Part shown: positions 8,091 through 18,009 of the stretch, one piece after another
Layout of the letters: every line of letters begins with the position of its first letter
Position numbering within the stretch: the stretch's first letter is position 1
Assembly (NCBI GenBank): GCA_029559475.1
Contig: JAKQBN010000036.1
Location: forward strand, 1 to 36,618
Length of the DNA: 36,618 nucleotides
Direction of reading: 5' to 3'
From: a bacterium
Lineage (GTDB): Bacteria > UBA4055
The notes under the pieces: generated by a model
Databases searched by the model: none
Seen by the model: only the letters and a program-made list of their open reading frames with translations
What the model was told of the DNA's origin: nothing
Position numbers and translations under genes: made by a program

Positions 8091-10250
8091 TTATTTACAC
8101 ATTTCTGTGATGCATAGTTTGTTTCGTACAAAATCAACATCTTCCGATATATCTGTTTTATTCGTTAATGAAAATTCAGTAAAATATTTTAAAGCTTTCT
8201 TATAATATTTATTTGCTATTCTAATCTTGGATCTGTTTTCATAAACAATTCCGAGAGCTTTACAAATATATCCTGCTATGTGGAATTGTTTAAGCCTAAG
8301 CGCTTTTCTAAATATAATTTTTGATACTGGCATTATTTTTTTTAAGTTAGATTTTTCTACATATATTTTAAGAATACTATAGTTCGCTAGTAGCGTGTAC
8401 AGACTATTATTTGACTTTATAGATTCGAGTAAAAGGATTTTCATTGTTTTAACTGCTTTGTCAAAATCACGATTCTCGAAATATGCTCTTCCTAAATAGA
8501 ATAAATTCGAGATATAAAGTAGTTTATGCGAAAAAATTTTGTTTCCTTTTGCAGAGAAGTTAAGCAGTTTTGCAGCTAATGCATATTTATTTTTCTTATA
8601 ATAAAAAATACCCATTCGATATTCCGCATCAAATTGCATATGCTTTAACCCTGCTTTCTCAGAATATATTTTTAATTTTGCAAGATACTCATCGATTTCG
8701 TTATCGTTAACTGCTACACCCATTGTAAAAGTTGAAATAATACCTAATAAATTATCGCATACATCAAATATATTTTTGTTCGCGATATTATAATCTATAG
8801 ATGTTTTATAGTATGTTAACGATTTTTTATAATTACCTTCAGCATAGAAAATTAATCCTCTTTGCGTTAAACTATTCCCGATTAGCTCGGTTAATCCACA
8901 ATTTTGTGCATATTTTATGTAATTTTTTGATGCTAATCGTGCTTTATTAAACATTTTCGTTATAAGATACAGTTTTGTGTATGATCTGTATAACAGGCAC
9001 TTCTCTAACATTCCGTTCTCATTACTTAAATATTTAATAGAGCGTTTAAAATATTTAACAGCTCCTTTTCGGTTATTATAGATGTTATATATCATACCTA
9101 GATTATAGTAAACTGCTCCTAAACCCTTACTACTTTCTATTTTTTTGTATAATTCGGCACAATCTTTTAGAAGCATTAATGAGGATTGATACTCTTCCTC
9201 ATTATATAACAGTTCAGCTCTTCGTAACAGCAGCTCGGCTTGTAAATTATTTTCTTTTATGCCTGAATATATAAGAGCTGAATATGCATTATTGTATTCA
9301 GTTTCAGCTTTTTGAAAATTGTAATCCATACAAGAGCTGTCACCGTCTCGTTTGATTTCATCGAGAACTTTCTTCAGCGTTAACTGGGTAGATGATGGAA
9401 AAATATGCGTATCAGCTTCATTTGCGGTTGTACAATCGTATTTATCAATGTTTACTAATGGAACAATCAAAGCATTTTTATAATCTGAGTTTAGATTTTT
9501 ATTAAGTATTATTTCCTTGTACTTATAATATATAACTTTTTCAGTTAGATCGGATTTTTTCAGACCGATATCTGTAAATGTGTCTTTAGGTTTCTTAATC
9601 TGACCTTTTATTAATGTGATGTTTTTATATTTATTCTGTACAATCACCTTAAATTCCGAAGGATTGATGTAAGATATCTTTGTTAATATTTTTATTGTTT
9701 TATCGTTTATCTTTTGAGATTTTAAAGCTAAGAGAATAAAAAGACACAAATTTCTTGAGTTTCTGGTTTGCGTAAAACCGCAAAATATGATCTTACCCTT
9801 AGAATTATGCATTGAAATCTGATATAAAGATTTTATTTCATCTCTAAATTTAGTATGATACACTGTTCGTAGAGTTAGTAAGTAGGTGTTTTTATCAATA
9901 TCGTGATTATTTAATCCATTACCTTTTTGTTTTAAGTGCCTCCATATTAAAGTAAGGCTGCAATCAAGAGTGAAATTTGCTTTAATATCTGAAAGAGTTG
10001 CATCAGGATTAGCATTTTTGTATTCCAGTATTTTTTTTAGAAGGTTTCTATCTATCTTTTTCTTTTGTGAATCTTTTCTTTTTGTTATTAGTCCTTCCTT
10101 TCCGTCTATCTTGAATTTCTTATACCACCTGCCGACAGTTGCTTCATTCAAACCGTAGATTATCGCAGCGCTCCTGATATTTTCTTTTCCGGCTATTTCG
10201 CACACTTCAGCCTTGAACTCGGGTGGATATTTCAGCTGTTTGACTGCCAA
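8091..10250 (-). CDS. Transposase-type HTH protein fused to TPR repeats
   Basis: The 719-residue frame has three parts. Residues 1-110 are two helix-turn-helix units of the kind heading IS3/IS481/IS630 transposases (PPEFKAEVCEIA, then NEATVGRWYKKF, then a second unit ending LIWRHLKQKG). Residues about 120-285 look by eye like a dead integrase core: YLLTLRTVY where transposases have 'YLTDI', and INPSEF where they have 'TDNGSEF', so the catalytic aspartates are gone. Residues about 315-700 are TPR repeats. The likely start is TTG at 10250, four bases after the upstream CHAT-protein stop and without a clear ribosome site, suggesting translational coupling. The 5' end has host-like composition and the rest is AT-rich (18 of 60 G/C at 8101-8160). 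Likely a DNA-binding regulator with a TPR sensor; target unknown. Confidence 0.7.
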   Translation of the reverse strand: MAVKQLKYPPEFKAEVCEIAGKENIRSAAIIYGLNEATVGRWYKKFKIDGKEGLITKRKDSQKKKIDRNLLKKILEYKNANPDATLSDIKANFTLDCSLTLIWRHLKQKGNGLNNHDIDKNTYLLTLRTVYHTKFRDEIKSLYQISMHNSKGKIIFCGFTQTRNSRNLCLFILLALKSQKINDKTIKILTKISYINPSEFKVIVQNKYKNITLIKGQIKKPKDTFTDIGLKKSDLTEKVIYYKYKEIILNKNLNSDYKNALIVPLVNIDKYDCTTANEADTHIFPSSTQLTLKKVLDEIKRDGDSSCMDYNFQKAETEYNNAYSALIYSGIKENNLQAELLLRRAELLYNEEEYQSSLMLLKDCAELYKKIESSKGLGAVYYNLGMIYNIYNNRKGAVKYFKRSIKYLSNENGMLEKCLLYRSYTKLYLITKMFNKARLASKNYIKYAQNCGLTELIGNSLTQRGLIFYAEGNYKKSLTYYKTSIDYNIANKNIFDVCDNLLGIISTFTMGVAVNDNEIDEYLAKLKIYSEKAGLKHMQFDAEYRMGIFYYKKNKYALAAKLLNFSAKGNKIFSHKLLYISNLFYLGRAYFENRDFDKAVKTMKILLLESIKSNNSLYTLLANYSILKIYVEKSNLKKIMPVSKIIFRKALRLKQFHIAGYICKALGIVYENRSKIRIANKYYKKALKYFTEFSLTNKTDISEDVDFVRNKLCITEMCK

Positions 10251-10254
10251 TTTT

Positions 10255-13200
10255 TTATCTGTTTATCTTGAAATTAGCCCAGTAGTACGGGTGGGTATTG
10301 AAATAGTTTCTGATGTCGCGTTTGGCTTTGGAAAGAGCACTTATCTTGTCATCTCCCGCAGCGGAATATCTGAAATATCTTTTCATAAGAACTGAAGCTG
10401 CAAGATCGTCCGTTCTCCATTTGCTGGAGATCACCGTGCCTGCGCCTGAAAGTCTGAACGCACTTGAGAGATCGAAATTCTCAAAATATGCGCTTCCTGT
10501 TCTTCCGCCTGTGTCGCATCCCGAAAGGATTATTTCTTTGTTCTTTACATCAAGGCCGATAATCTCGCCCCATTCGAGTTTTCCGTCATTGGATTCGTCT
10601 GCTGACAGCTGGATATAGCTCGATCTGCCGGATGTTCTTACGGAATCTTTATTTAGTATGAAGCTGTGGACGGGAAGGTGTAGCATCCCATACTGTTTTG
10701 CGCCTTCGTTCTTTAAAAGCGTTTCGGTGGCTTTCTGGCCGCTGGTGACGGTCGAGTTCTTATTGCTTCGCGACAGAGCTGAATATTCCCTTTCCGCATA
10801 AACAAGTTCGCTTTCGGCAGTGAAGGGATTAACGAATGACAGGCTTTTGCTTACTGCTGCTCCGTTTACTTTAGGATCGATGACCGGGAGTTCTGCAGCT
10901 TCCGAGATGTTGAATTTGTCGATAAGATAATTCTGACCGTCTGACAGCACTTCGAACGGATAGTTCTTCATATCACCGTCAGAGTAGATGATAAGATCAT
11001 TTATGCCTTCAAGATATGCCGCAGCATCTTTTGTAAATACTGTCTGATACGATTTTACCGCATCGGAAATGAAATCACCTTTTGATTCTATCTTTTCCGG
11101 CAGGCCTTTCAGCTCTTTAGTTACCGGGAATGAAAATAATTTATGATCATCGGCTTTAACGGCAATTAGATATGAATTCTGACCGTTGGGTAAAAATATA
11201 AGCATTGCATTATTTGCGGCGAGTTTCTTCTTTATGCTCTCAAGTGTACCTGTTGCAGGCTTATCGGACGTCTGACTTCTTATGCCGAAATACTTGAGAT
11301 CGTTCCGTGCGAAAAGGTAATCGCGTTCCCTGACAATATCCAGCGCGTCATCTGTCCTTGAGCTTTTCAAAAGAAGGTCGATACGTCTTGAATATGCGGG
11401 CCGGATGATGTTCTCCTGCTCCTCTGAGAACTGATTTTCATTCTCTGCAGATAATTTTTCGGCTTTTACGCACAACTGCTCTAGAATTTCAATAGCTTTG
11501 GCAGACTGATCCTTTTCGTAAAGTCCCGACAGCAGATAGGACGATTCGAGATATATGTCGGAAAAACCGTAAAGCTCTGCGTTCTCGGTGCTTTTTTTCA
11601 GATAATACCCGCAGCTGTCGGGATTATTCAGTCCGAGAAAAGCGCTTCCCGTTCCCAGAAGTGCCTTCGACCGGAAGAATTCATCGCCGGATGATACTGC
11701 GAGGCCGAGGCTGTTTTTGTAATGGAAAAGAGCGCTGTCCGGTTTTTTCAGATTTTTTAAGTATAATTCACCTTTATAGAACTCTGCTGAGATCATGGCT
11801 TTAACGTTCTTTGTTTCCAGGGCGAGCAGCATGCTTAATTCAAGATTTTTTTCAGCTCCTGCAATGTCGTCCGAGAGGATGAGTATTTTCGCAAGGTTCA
11901 CTCTTGCCGTGCTTTCTTCGGACCTGTCGTTCAGCCCTATCGTTTTTTCGAGGGTCTTGTATGAATATGTCCTTGCCGCTCCAAGATCGTCCATCTTTAC
12001 TTCGACAAGGCTGCGCGTGTTGTAGATCCTCATCAGTTCGGCATCGGATACTGCCTCTTTTTCTGCCATGCCCAGATATTTAAGCGCTAATGAAAGTTTG
12101 TCGGTATAATAATACAGATCGCTCAGATTGATATAAACCGAAACTCTTTCCGGCCCTTCCTTAAAATACTCGAGAGCTTCTATGTAAAGCTCTTCGGCTT
12201 TGGAATACAGCGATTTTTTAAAATAGCAAAGCCCGGCAGATTCTGTAAGTTCACCGAAAGAAGCTCCGTCAACATCCTCGAACTCATCGAGATTTTTAAT
12301 GATAGTGTCATACACGAACAGAGCTGAATCGGTCTCGCCGTTCTTATAATAACTGACCATAATGTTCCTGAGCGAATTGAACAGGATCTCCGTCGAGCTT
12401 TCGTTAAGCCCGGTTTTGATCGATGTTATTTCAGGCTCGGACAGCAGCCCTGAACTTACAAGATATTCCTTTTTATAGCTGATGCTTTTTTTAAGATCGC
12501 CTTTGTAAGAATAGATCACCGAAAGCATATTATAAGCCGAGACTCTGTCTTTCAGCGTGCTTTTTTCATCCGAAAGTATCTTTTCCTGCCAGATGATGCT
12601 CTCATCATACTGCTTATTCAGAATGTAATTTCTGGAAATTTCATCGTAAGCTGAAAGCCTTTCCTTATCTGGACCGTTCTTCTCCGTATAATCTATGAGT
12701 TGCTGTGAATATATCACCGCACGCTTGTGATCTTTGATGTTCCGCAGCGATGAGACAAGTGTTTTTAAAATGTTCAGTTCCTGCTTGTCCCCGATGTTCC
12801 TTGCCATAGCCAGCGCCTGAATAAAATATACAGCGGCTTTTTCATAGACTTTACTGTTGTAATACCTGACCCCGTTCATCAGAGAGCTTTTGAGATTAGC
12901 CTCCGCGAATTCCTTCTGACCCTGCCTGTTCATCCCTGTCAGGCCGATTAGCGTATATGAAACGTTTGAATCTTTCAATACAGTCAGAATATCCTGCTCA
13001 GAAGCTTTTTCATATAGCTTTGCGCTCAATAACGTATCTTTTTTATTTTCATTCTGAATTATGACCGACTGGGCTCCCGAGAAGATCAGGCTGTTCGCTG
13101 TTATCAGCTTGTCTTCAGGCCTGACAGCACCTTCAAAACCGTTTATCACGACCGCGTACGCAGGCATTTTGAACTTAAGAAAATCGCCGAGCCTGACCTC

Positions 13201-16200
13201 GTTCGAACCGAAAACGAACACGTTCTCAAGAGAATTTGAAGGATCTGTCTTAATAGGTTCATCTATGTTTATGATCCCGCCGTTCTCGAAATATGCCGGA
13301 AGGTCTTTTTCCGCGATATCTGTTTTTGAACTGATCTTATGCTCGGAATAGTTGATGTTCGCGTTCTCAACGGCCATCATCAAAGACGACAGAGAAGGAA
13401 GTATCGAAACTCCCGTATCCGTATATCCTTTTTCCCGCATAACTGAAACGAAATCAGCGTTCACGCTGCCGTTGAAATCAGGCACTATGAAAATGTGTTC
13501 CTTTTCTTTTATATCAGAGTCAAATCCGTCAAATATCCTGCTGAAATCCCCGGCCGGAGATTCCACCGCTTTATATTCCGAGCCGTCAAAGTAGAAATAA
13601 AGTTCCTTCCCGGGCATTGAATATACGCTTATTACCGCCCTGTATTCTCCGAGATCTTCAGCGGTCTTTTCTTCGTTCATATCCTCTATGCTCACGAACT
13701 GCAGCAGCCTTTCGTCATTCGATCTTTTGATCTGATCATAAATATCAGAAAGCTCTTTTTCATAAAAATCCGCTTTTGTTTCATATTCTGCAATCATTGA
13801 TGCGTATTTTTCAGGATTTTTATTCTTTAACAGGTCGGCTTTCTGCCTGTACCTGACTATCTCTTCGTTGTTGTACCTGATCTTTTTTATATGGATCTTA
13901 TGAAGCTGTTCTTTGTAATCTAAATACCTGCTGGAATAATAATTAAGAAGCATCCTGTTCTTATATCTTTCGGCGTAATTCATTGCGGATGAAATATCGT
14001 TCCTGTTCAGACATCCCGCGATCAGCCTGTCGTAAAGAGGTTTTATGTCGTCACGCCATCCCGAGATCAGCTCGTAATCGTCTGTCTGAGGAAGATACTC
14101 AGAAAGCATTTTTTCCGCCCGGATATAGAGATCCTGTTTTCTGTCGGTATCAGCATCAAGATCGCCCTTTTTCATCAGATAGCGCCATTTTAAAAGCTTA
14201 TCGTAGGTAAGTTCCGCAGCTTCATATCCTCTTTCGAAAAACGATCCTGCTCTTTCAGTGTCATCAGCTTCGATACAGATCGTTGCAAGATTGTATAGAA
14301 CTGAGGCTGACAATCTGTTTACTTCCTCGGTTTTTCGTTTGAGCGAGTTTAAAAGAGTATCCGCCTCAATAAAGAATCTTTCCGCGCCTATAAGGTCCCT
14401 TATCGCGGAATATCTGTCCGCAGGCGTACCGGCAGCTTTCTTTTTGTAGGACTCAAAGCTTAAAAGTCCTCTCAAATTCCTGTTCACTGCTCTGTCGTAA
14501 AGCTCGCCGTTCTCTTTTGAACCCGACCATACGGCAGTATCTGCCAGAGCTTTAGCGGTTTCATTATCATGTACCGATGTAAAATCCGAAGCCATTGCTT
14601 TGAGGATGTTGTTCTCGTTCACGAGGGCTATGTTATAAAGTCCGAGTCCGATGCAAAGTTCATTAGATGCTCTGAACCTTTTTATGCTCTCGACACGGTC
14701 GCTGCGGAAATATTCAAGAATCCCCAGCCTGTTCTCGATCAGGCTCAAAGCAAGGTCGTTGCCTTTTTTTCTGAATATTTCCGCTTTCTTATTCAAAAGC
14801 TCTTTTACGGCATTGAATTCCTTGAGGCTGCTGTAGCTTGAAGCTTCGATCGAATACAAAAGCGCGAGTTCGTCTTTGCCTTCGAACCCTTCCGCGTACT
14901 GCGATCCGAGAACGATGTCCAGCTTCCATACGGGAATGTCTATCCCTAATAGAGACATTATGATCATATTATCGTAATTCTTCCTGTCCCTATAATCGTT
15001 CTCTTCCGCTATGATCTGGCCTGTCAGCTCTGATGCGTACTGATACTCTTCATCAACGAACCTCGCGAAAGCGCTGTTCCTTTTTATCAGATCGACGGCT
15101 TTTTTATTATCCTCGCTCTTCAGCTTTATGATTATGTCGGAATATTTCTGATATGCGTCATCACCGCCTATCAGATCACCCTCTTTGTCCTCACGGGTAA
15201 GATAGAGTAGAGCCGTTCTCATAGAGACCCTAAGCTCGCTTTTTCTGTCGTTAAGCTCTTTATAGATCTCCAAAGCTTTTGAATAATATTCGTCGGCCGA
15301 TTCATCGTCTAATGTGAAAAGGCAGTGACCTGTTCTCTCATAAACTATCGCTTCCTGCGCCTTCGAGCTGAATTTATATCCTCCGTCTATTATCTGCCTG
15401 TAAAGATCCAGAGCCTGCTTTCTGGCATATTCACCCATATTATAATAATTGTTGGCCATGTTCAGCTTCATTTTCAGAATAAGTTCCTTATCAGCTTCCG
15501 CATCACATAAAGCTATGCCCTTTCCCAGTACCGAAATGGCCATATCGGTATAATCTTTATCCGTATCTTCGATTATATTTACTGTCCGCAAAAGGAATTT
15601 GACCGGTCCGAAGATAATATCGAGGCTTTTTCTGAGAATGTTCTTTTTCTTTTCGAGCTCAGTTTCTTTCTGTGTTATGTGGTACAGCGCTTCATAGCAG
15701 TAAGCCAGGGTCAGATACGAATATTTAAGACCGCTGTCAATTTCTATCGATCTGCCTATTAGTTCAGCGGCTCTTGTCATATCCGCTTTATCAGCATCCT
15801 TTCCTGAACTACCCCTAACCGAATACGCATATCCTAAAGCGTAATTGTAAAATGCGTTATTCTGATCTTTTGTATATTCTTCAGAAAAAAATGCTACAGC
15901 CTCGTTCATTTTCTTTAGACCGGCGTATGAATCGACCATACCTCTTATGACCTCAGCATTAGTCCTGTTCAGCTCATATGCCTTTGAATACACAAGTAGT
16001 GCATTATCGAACATCTTTTTTTCATAAAACGCCCCGGCTTTCTTAAGATATATGTCCGACAGTCGTTTTGAAGCCAGAGTAGAATACAGGTCGTAATTTA
16101 TACCGCCGTAGTTATCCGTCATGTATTCATAAATGCTTTCGACAGCTTCATCGGGGCCTGTCTGAGTATATATTTCAGCGAGCCTGATGTCTGCCTGAGC

Positions 16201-18000
16201 TGAATATTTTTTTAAAAGAACGTTCTGAGGGTCCGAAACATAGAACTGTTTCACTTCGTTAAAATATCTGATCCTGCTTTCATCGTTCGATATTATCTCG
16301 CCGAGGATCAGACAGGCGTAAGATCTTAGTTCGGGGGAAAACTCTTCATTAAGCTTGATCTCTGTTATCAGTGCCGCTGCATCTTCATTTATGCCTTCAG
16401 TGAACTGTCCGAAATAACCCCGTATATAATTTTCCTTTTCATCGTCAGATGTCGAAAATTCTAGGGCTTTTTCTATCATAATACCGGATGACTGGCTGTT
16501 ACCCGATCTTGATGCTGATGCTGCCATGAGATAATAACTTTCCGCGTTCTCGCTTTTGTCTTTCTTATATCTTGCTTTTACGAACCTGCTGTTGGCTTCG
16601 GGATATCTTCCGAGATCGTAATATATCCCTCCTATCCTGAGCTGGATCAGATTTTGTACGTCAGCATCATTATATTTTTCAGCCATTGTGTTCAGATACC
16701 TTAAATGATCGTCGAGTTCGTATCCGAATTCTTTCGTCGATATCTCTCTTCTTGATAATTCGGCGGTCACTCTTTTTAATTCTGCGGTACCGGAAATAAG
16801 TTCGTTCGCCTGGAATCTGTTCTGCACGATCCTGTATATCGATTCCGCCATTCTGAATTTTTTCTGGATGGAATAGATCTCCGCGATCCTGAAATACGCA
16901 TCTGCTCTTGCTGCGTCAGGCTGACTCGGGATCGATACCGCCCGGTAATATGATAAAAGCGCATTCGACAGAAGTTCTTCCGTTTCGGCCGATACATTTT
17001 CGTTCATCGCATCAGCCAGTAGTACCTGCGCCTTATAATTCTCAAAAAGATAGTCGGCGAGTTTTTTCTGCTCGGAAGGATCGTTTGTATAAGGAGCTAC
17101 ACCGTCCGGCCCGCAGTACCAGATATCCGGATTACCCTTCCTGTCGGACACGAAAAATATCCTTCCGTCCGGAGCTATCTTCGGCTCTGTCGACGAATAC
17201 GATTCAGATGTAAGCTGAAAGGCATCCGAATATCCTTCATCGCTGCCCTTGATCCTGTACAAAATTGAATTGTCGGTGATATCGGTTCTTCCGTCTCCGT
17301 TCGTGTCTGTAGTTACAGCCGAATAAACGATCGTCTTTTCATCCTTCGAAACATCGAATCCCGTAATGATCTTCTGCCCGAAAGTGATCTGCATCGGTTC
17401 TGATATTCCGCTGCTGTCGTCCGCGGTCATATAGGAAATAAAAAGATTGCTGAATCCCGAAGCGTCCGGATACGACTGATACATAAGGTCGTTCTTACCC
17501 AGAATGTAAGCCCTTTCGCCTATACCGTCCCTGACCTGCTTCGGTTTTTTCCGTTTTTTAAGATCGAAACTCTTCAGGTAATATCCGTCTTTCTTTTTTT
17601 CCGAAAAATAGATCATTCGTCCGCTCAGGCACGGATGGTATTCTTCACCTATGGCTGAGAACAAAAGCTCCTGTTCTCCTGATTCTTTCAGATAATAGAG
17701 ATTTCCGAAAACGTCAGTTTCGTCCGATCTCATTATTATCCTGCCGTCGTAAAGAACGGGATATTCGTTGTTCGGAAGTGAAGTGATCTGAGTTTCCACT
17801 TCTTTTTCAAGGTCTTTTTTGTAAATGTTGAAACTGCCTGACCTGTCAGACGCGAAAAAAATGATGTTACCGTCTTTTATAACAATGTTCGATTCTTCTG
17901 ATGATGAGGTTGTTATCTGGACAGGCTCATACTTCCTGATGTCATACGCGCCATTTAATGCCGTAAGCGCCAGCAGAAGTATTAACAGCATTTTATCCAT
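10255..18000 (-). CDS. Giant exported TolB-propeller/TPR protein with two CHAT-like domains
   Basis: A 2581-residue protein. Residues 1-18 are a signal peptide; about 25-305 form a TolB/PD40-like propeller with repeated 'FFASDRSGSFNIY'-type blades and an EF-hand-like calcium loop at 232-243 (DTNGDGRTDITD). TPR repeats fill most of 315-1350, a coiled coil lies at about 1360-1430, a CHAT-like domain without catalytic residues at about 1455-1700, and more TPRs to about 2230. The C-terminal CHAT domain (about 2235-2581) has His2445 (LHLPVHS) and Cys2495 (LSGCDTGG) and ends HPYYWANFKINR, all typical. CHAT domains are caspase-like cysteine proteases. Export would place the protease in the periplasm or outside. 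It starts 9 nt after valS and is coupled to the HTH-TPR gene. The substrate is unknown. Confidence 0.85.
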   Translation of the reverse strand: MDKMLLILLLALTALNGAYDIRKYEPVQITTSSSEESNIVIKDGNIIFFASDRSGSFNIYKKDLEKEVETQITSLPNNEYPVLYDGRIIMRSDETDVFGNLYYLKESGEQELLFSAIGEEYHPCLSGRMIYFSEKKKDGYYLKSFDLKKRKKPKQVRDGIGERAYILGKNDLMYQSYPDASGFSNLFISYMTADDSSGISEPMQITFGQKIITGFDVSKDEKTIVYSAVTTDTNGDGRTDITDNSILYRIKGSDEGYSDAFQLTSESYSSTEPKIAPDGRIFFVSDRKGNPDIWYCGPDGVAPYTNDPSEQKKLADYLFENYKAQVLLADAMNENVSAETEELLSNALLSYYRAVSIPSQPDAARADAYFRIAEIYSIQKKFRMAESIYRIVQNRFQANELISGTAELKRVTAELSRREISTKEFGYELDDHLRYLNTMAEKYNDADVQNLIQLRIGGIYYDLGRYPEANSRFVKARYKKDKSENAESYYLMAASASRSGNSQSSGIMIEKALEFSTSDDEKENYIRGYFGQFTEGINEDAAALITEIKLNEEFSPELRSYACLILGEIISNDESRIRYFNEVKQFYVSDPQNVLLKKYSAQADIRLAEIYTQTGPDEAVESIYEYMTDNYGGINYDLYSTLASKRLSDIYLKKAGAFYEKKMFDNALLVYSKAYELNRTNAEVIRGMVDSYAGLKKMNEAVAFFSEEYTKDQNNAFYNYALGYAYSVRGSSGKDADKADMTRAAELIGRSIEIDSGLKYSYLTLAYCYEALYHITQKETELEKKKNILRKSLDIIFGPVKFLLRTVNIIEDTDKDYTDMAISVLGKGIALCDAEADKELILKMKLNMANNYYNMGEYARKQALDLYRQIIDGGYKFSSKAQEAIVYERTGHCLFTLDDESADEYYSKALEIYKELNDRKSELRVSMRTALLYLTREDKEGDLIGGDDAYQKYSDIIIKLKSEDNKKAVDLIKRNSAFARFVDEEYQYASELTGQIIAEENDYRDRKNYDNMIIMSLLGIDIPVWKLDIVLGSQYAEGFEGKDELALLYSIEASSYSSLKEFNAVKELLNKKAEIFRKKGNDLALSLIENRLGILEYFRSDRVESIKRFRASNELCIGLGLYNIALVNENNILKAMASDFTSVHDNETAKALADTAVWSGSKENGELYDRAVNRNLRGLLSFESYKKKAAGTPADRYSAIRDLIGAERFFIEADTLLNSLKRKTEEVNRLSASVLYNLATICIEADDTERAGSFFERGYEAAELTYDKLLKWRYLMKKGDLDADTDRKQDLYIRAEKMLSEYLPQTDDYELISGWRDDIKPLYDRLIAGCLNRNDISSAMNYAERYKNRMLLNYYSSRYLDYKEQLHKIHIKKIRYNNEEIVRYRQKADLLKNKNPEKYASMIAEYETKADFYEKELSDIYDQIKRSNDERLLQFVSIEDMNEEKTAEDLGEYRAVISVYSMPGKELYFYFDGSEYKAVESPAGDFSRIFDGFDSDIKEKEHIFIVPDFNGSVNADFVSVMREKGYTDTGVSILPSLSSLMMAVENANINYSEHKISSKTDIAEKDLPAYFENGGIINIDEPIKTDPSNSLENVFVFGSNEVRLGDFLKFKMPAYAVVINGFEGAVRPEDKLITANSLIFSGAQSVIIQNENKKDTLLSAKLYEKASEQDILTVLKDSNVSYTLIGLTGMNRQGQKEFAEANLKSSLMNGVRYYNSKVYEKAAVYFIQALAMARNIGDKQELNILKTLVSSLRNIKDHKRAVIYSQQLIDYTEKNGPDKERLSAYDEISRNYILNKQYDESIIWQEKILSDEKSTLKDRVSAYNMLSVIYSYKGDLKKSISYKKEYLVSSGLLSEPEITSIKTGLNESSTEILFNSLRNIMVSYYKNGETDSALFVYDTIIKNLDEFEDVDGASFGELTESAGLCYFKKSLYSKAEELYIEALEYFKEGPERVSVYINLSDLYYYTDKLSLALKYLGMAEKEAVSDAELMRIYNTRSLVEVKMDDLGAARTYSYKTLEKTIGLNDRSEESTARVNLAKILILSDDIAGAEKNLELSMLLALETKNVKAMISAEFYKGELYLKNLKKPDSALFHYKNSLGLAVSSGDEFFRSKALLGTGSAFLGLNNPDSCGYYLKKSTENAELYGFSDIYLESSYLLSGLYEKDQSAKAIEILEQLCVKAEKLSAENENQFSEEQENIIRPAYSRRIDLLLKSSRTDDALDIVRERDYLFARNDLKYFGIRSQTSDKPATGTLESIKKKLAANNAMLIFLPNGQNSYLIAVKADDHKLFSFPVTKELKGLPEKIESKGDFISDAVKSYQTVFTKDAAAYLEGINDLIIYSDGDMKNYPFEVLSDGQNYLIDKFNISEAAELPVIDPKVNGAAVSKSLSFVNPFTAESELVYAEREYSALSRSNKNSTVTSGQKATETLLKNEGAKQYGMLHLPVHSFILNKDSVRTSGRSSYIQLSADESNDGKLEWGEIIGLDVKNKEIILSGCDTGGRTGSAYFENFDLSSAFRLSGAGTVISSKWRTDDLAASVLMKRYFRYSAAGDDKISALSKAKRDIRNYFNTHPYYWANFKINR

Positions 18001-18009
18001 CAGACATCT

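Noticed and set aside
10255-18000. CHAT protein as a type III-E CRISPR (Craspase-like) effector
   Set aside because: No gRAMP/Cas7-11, repeats or spacers are present and the protein has a signal peptide, so it is not cytoplasmic.
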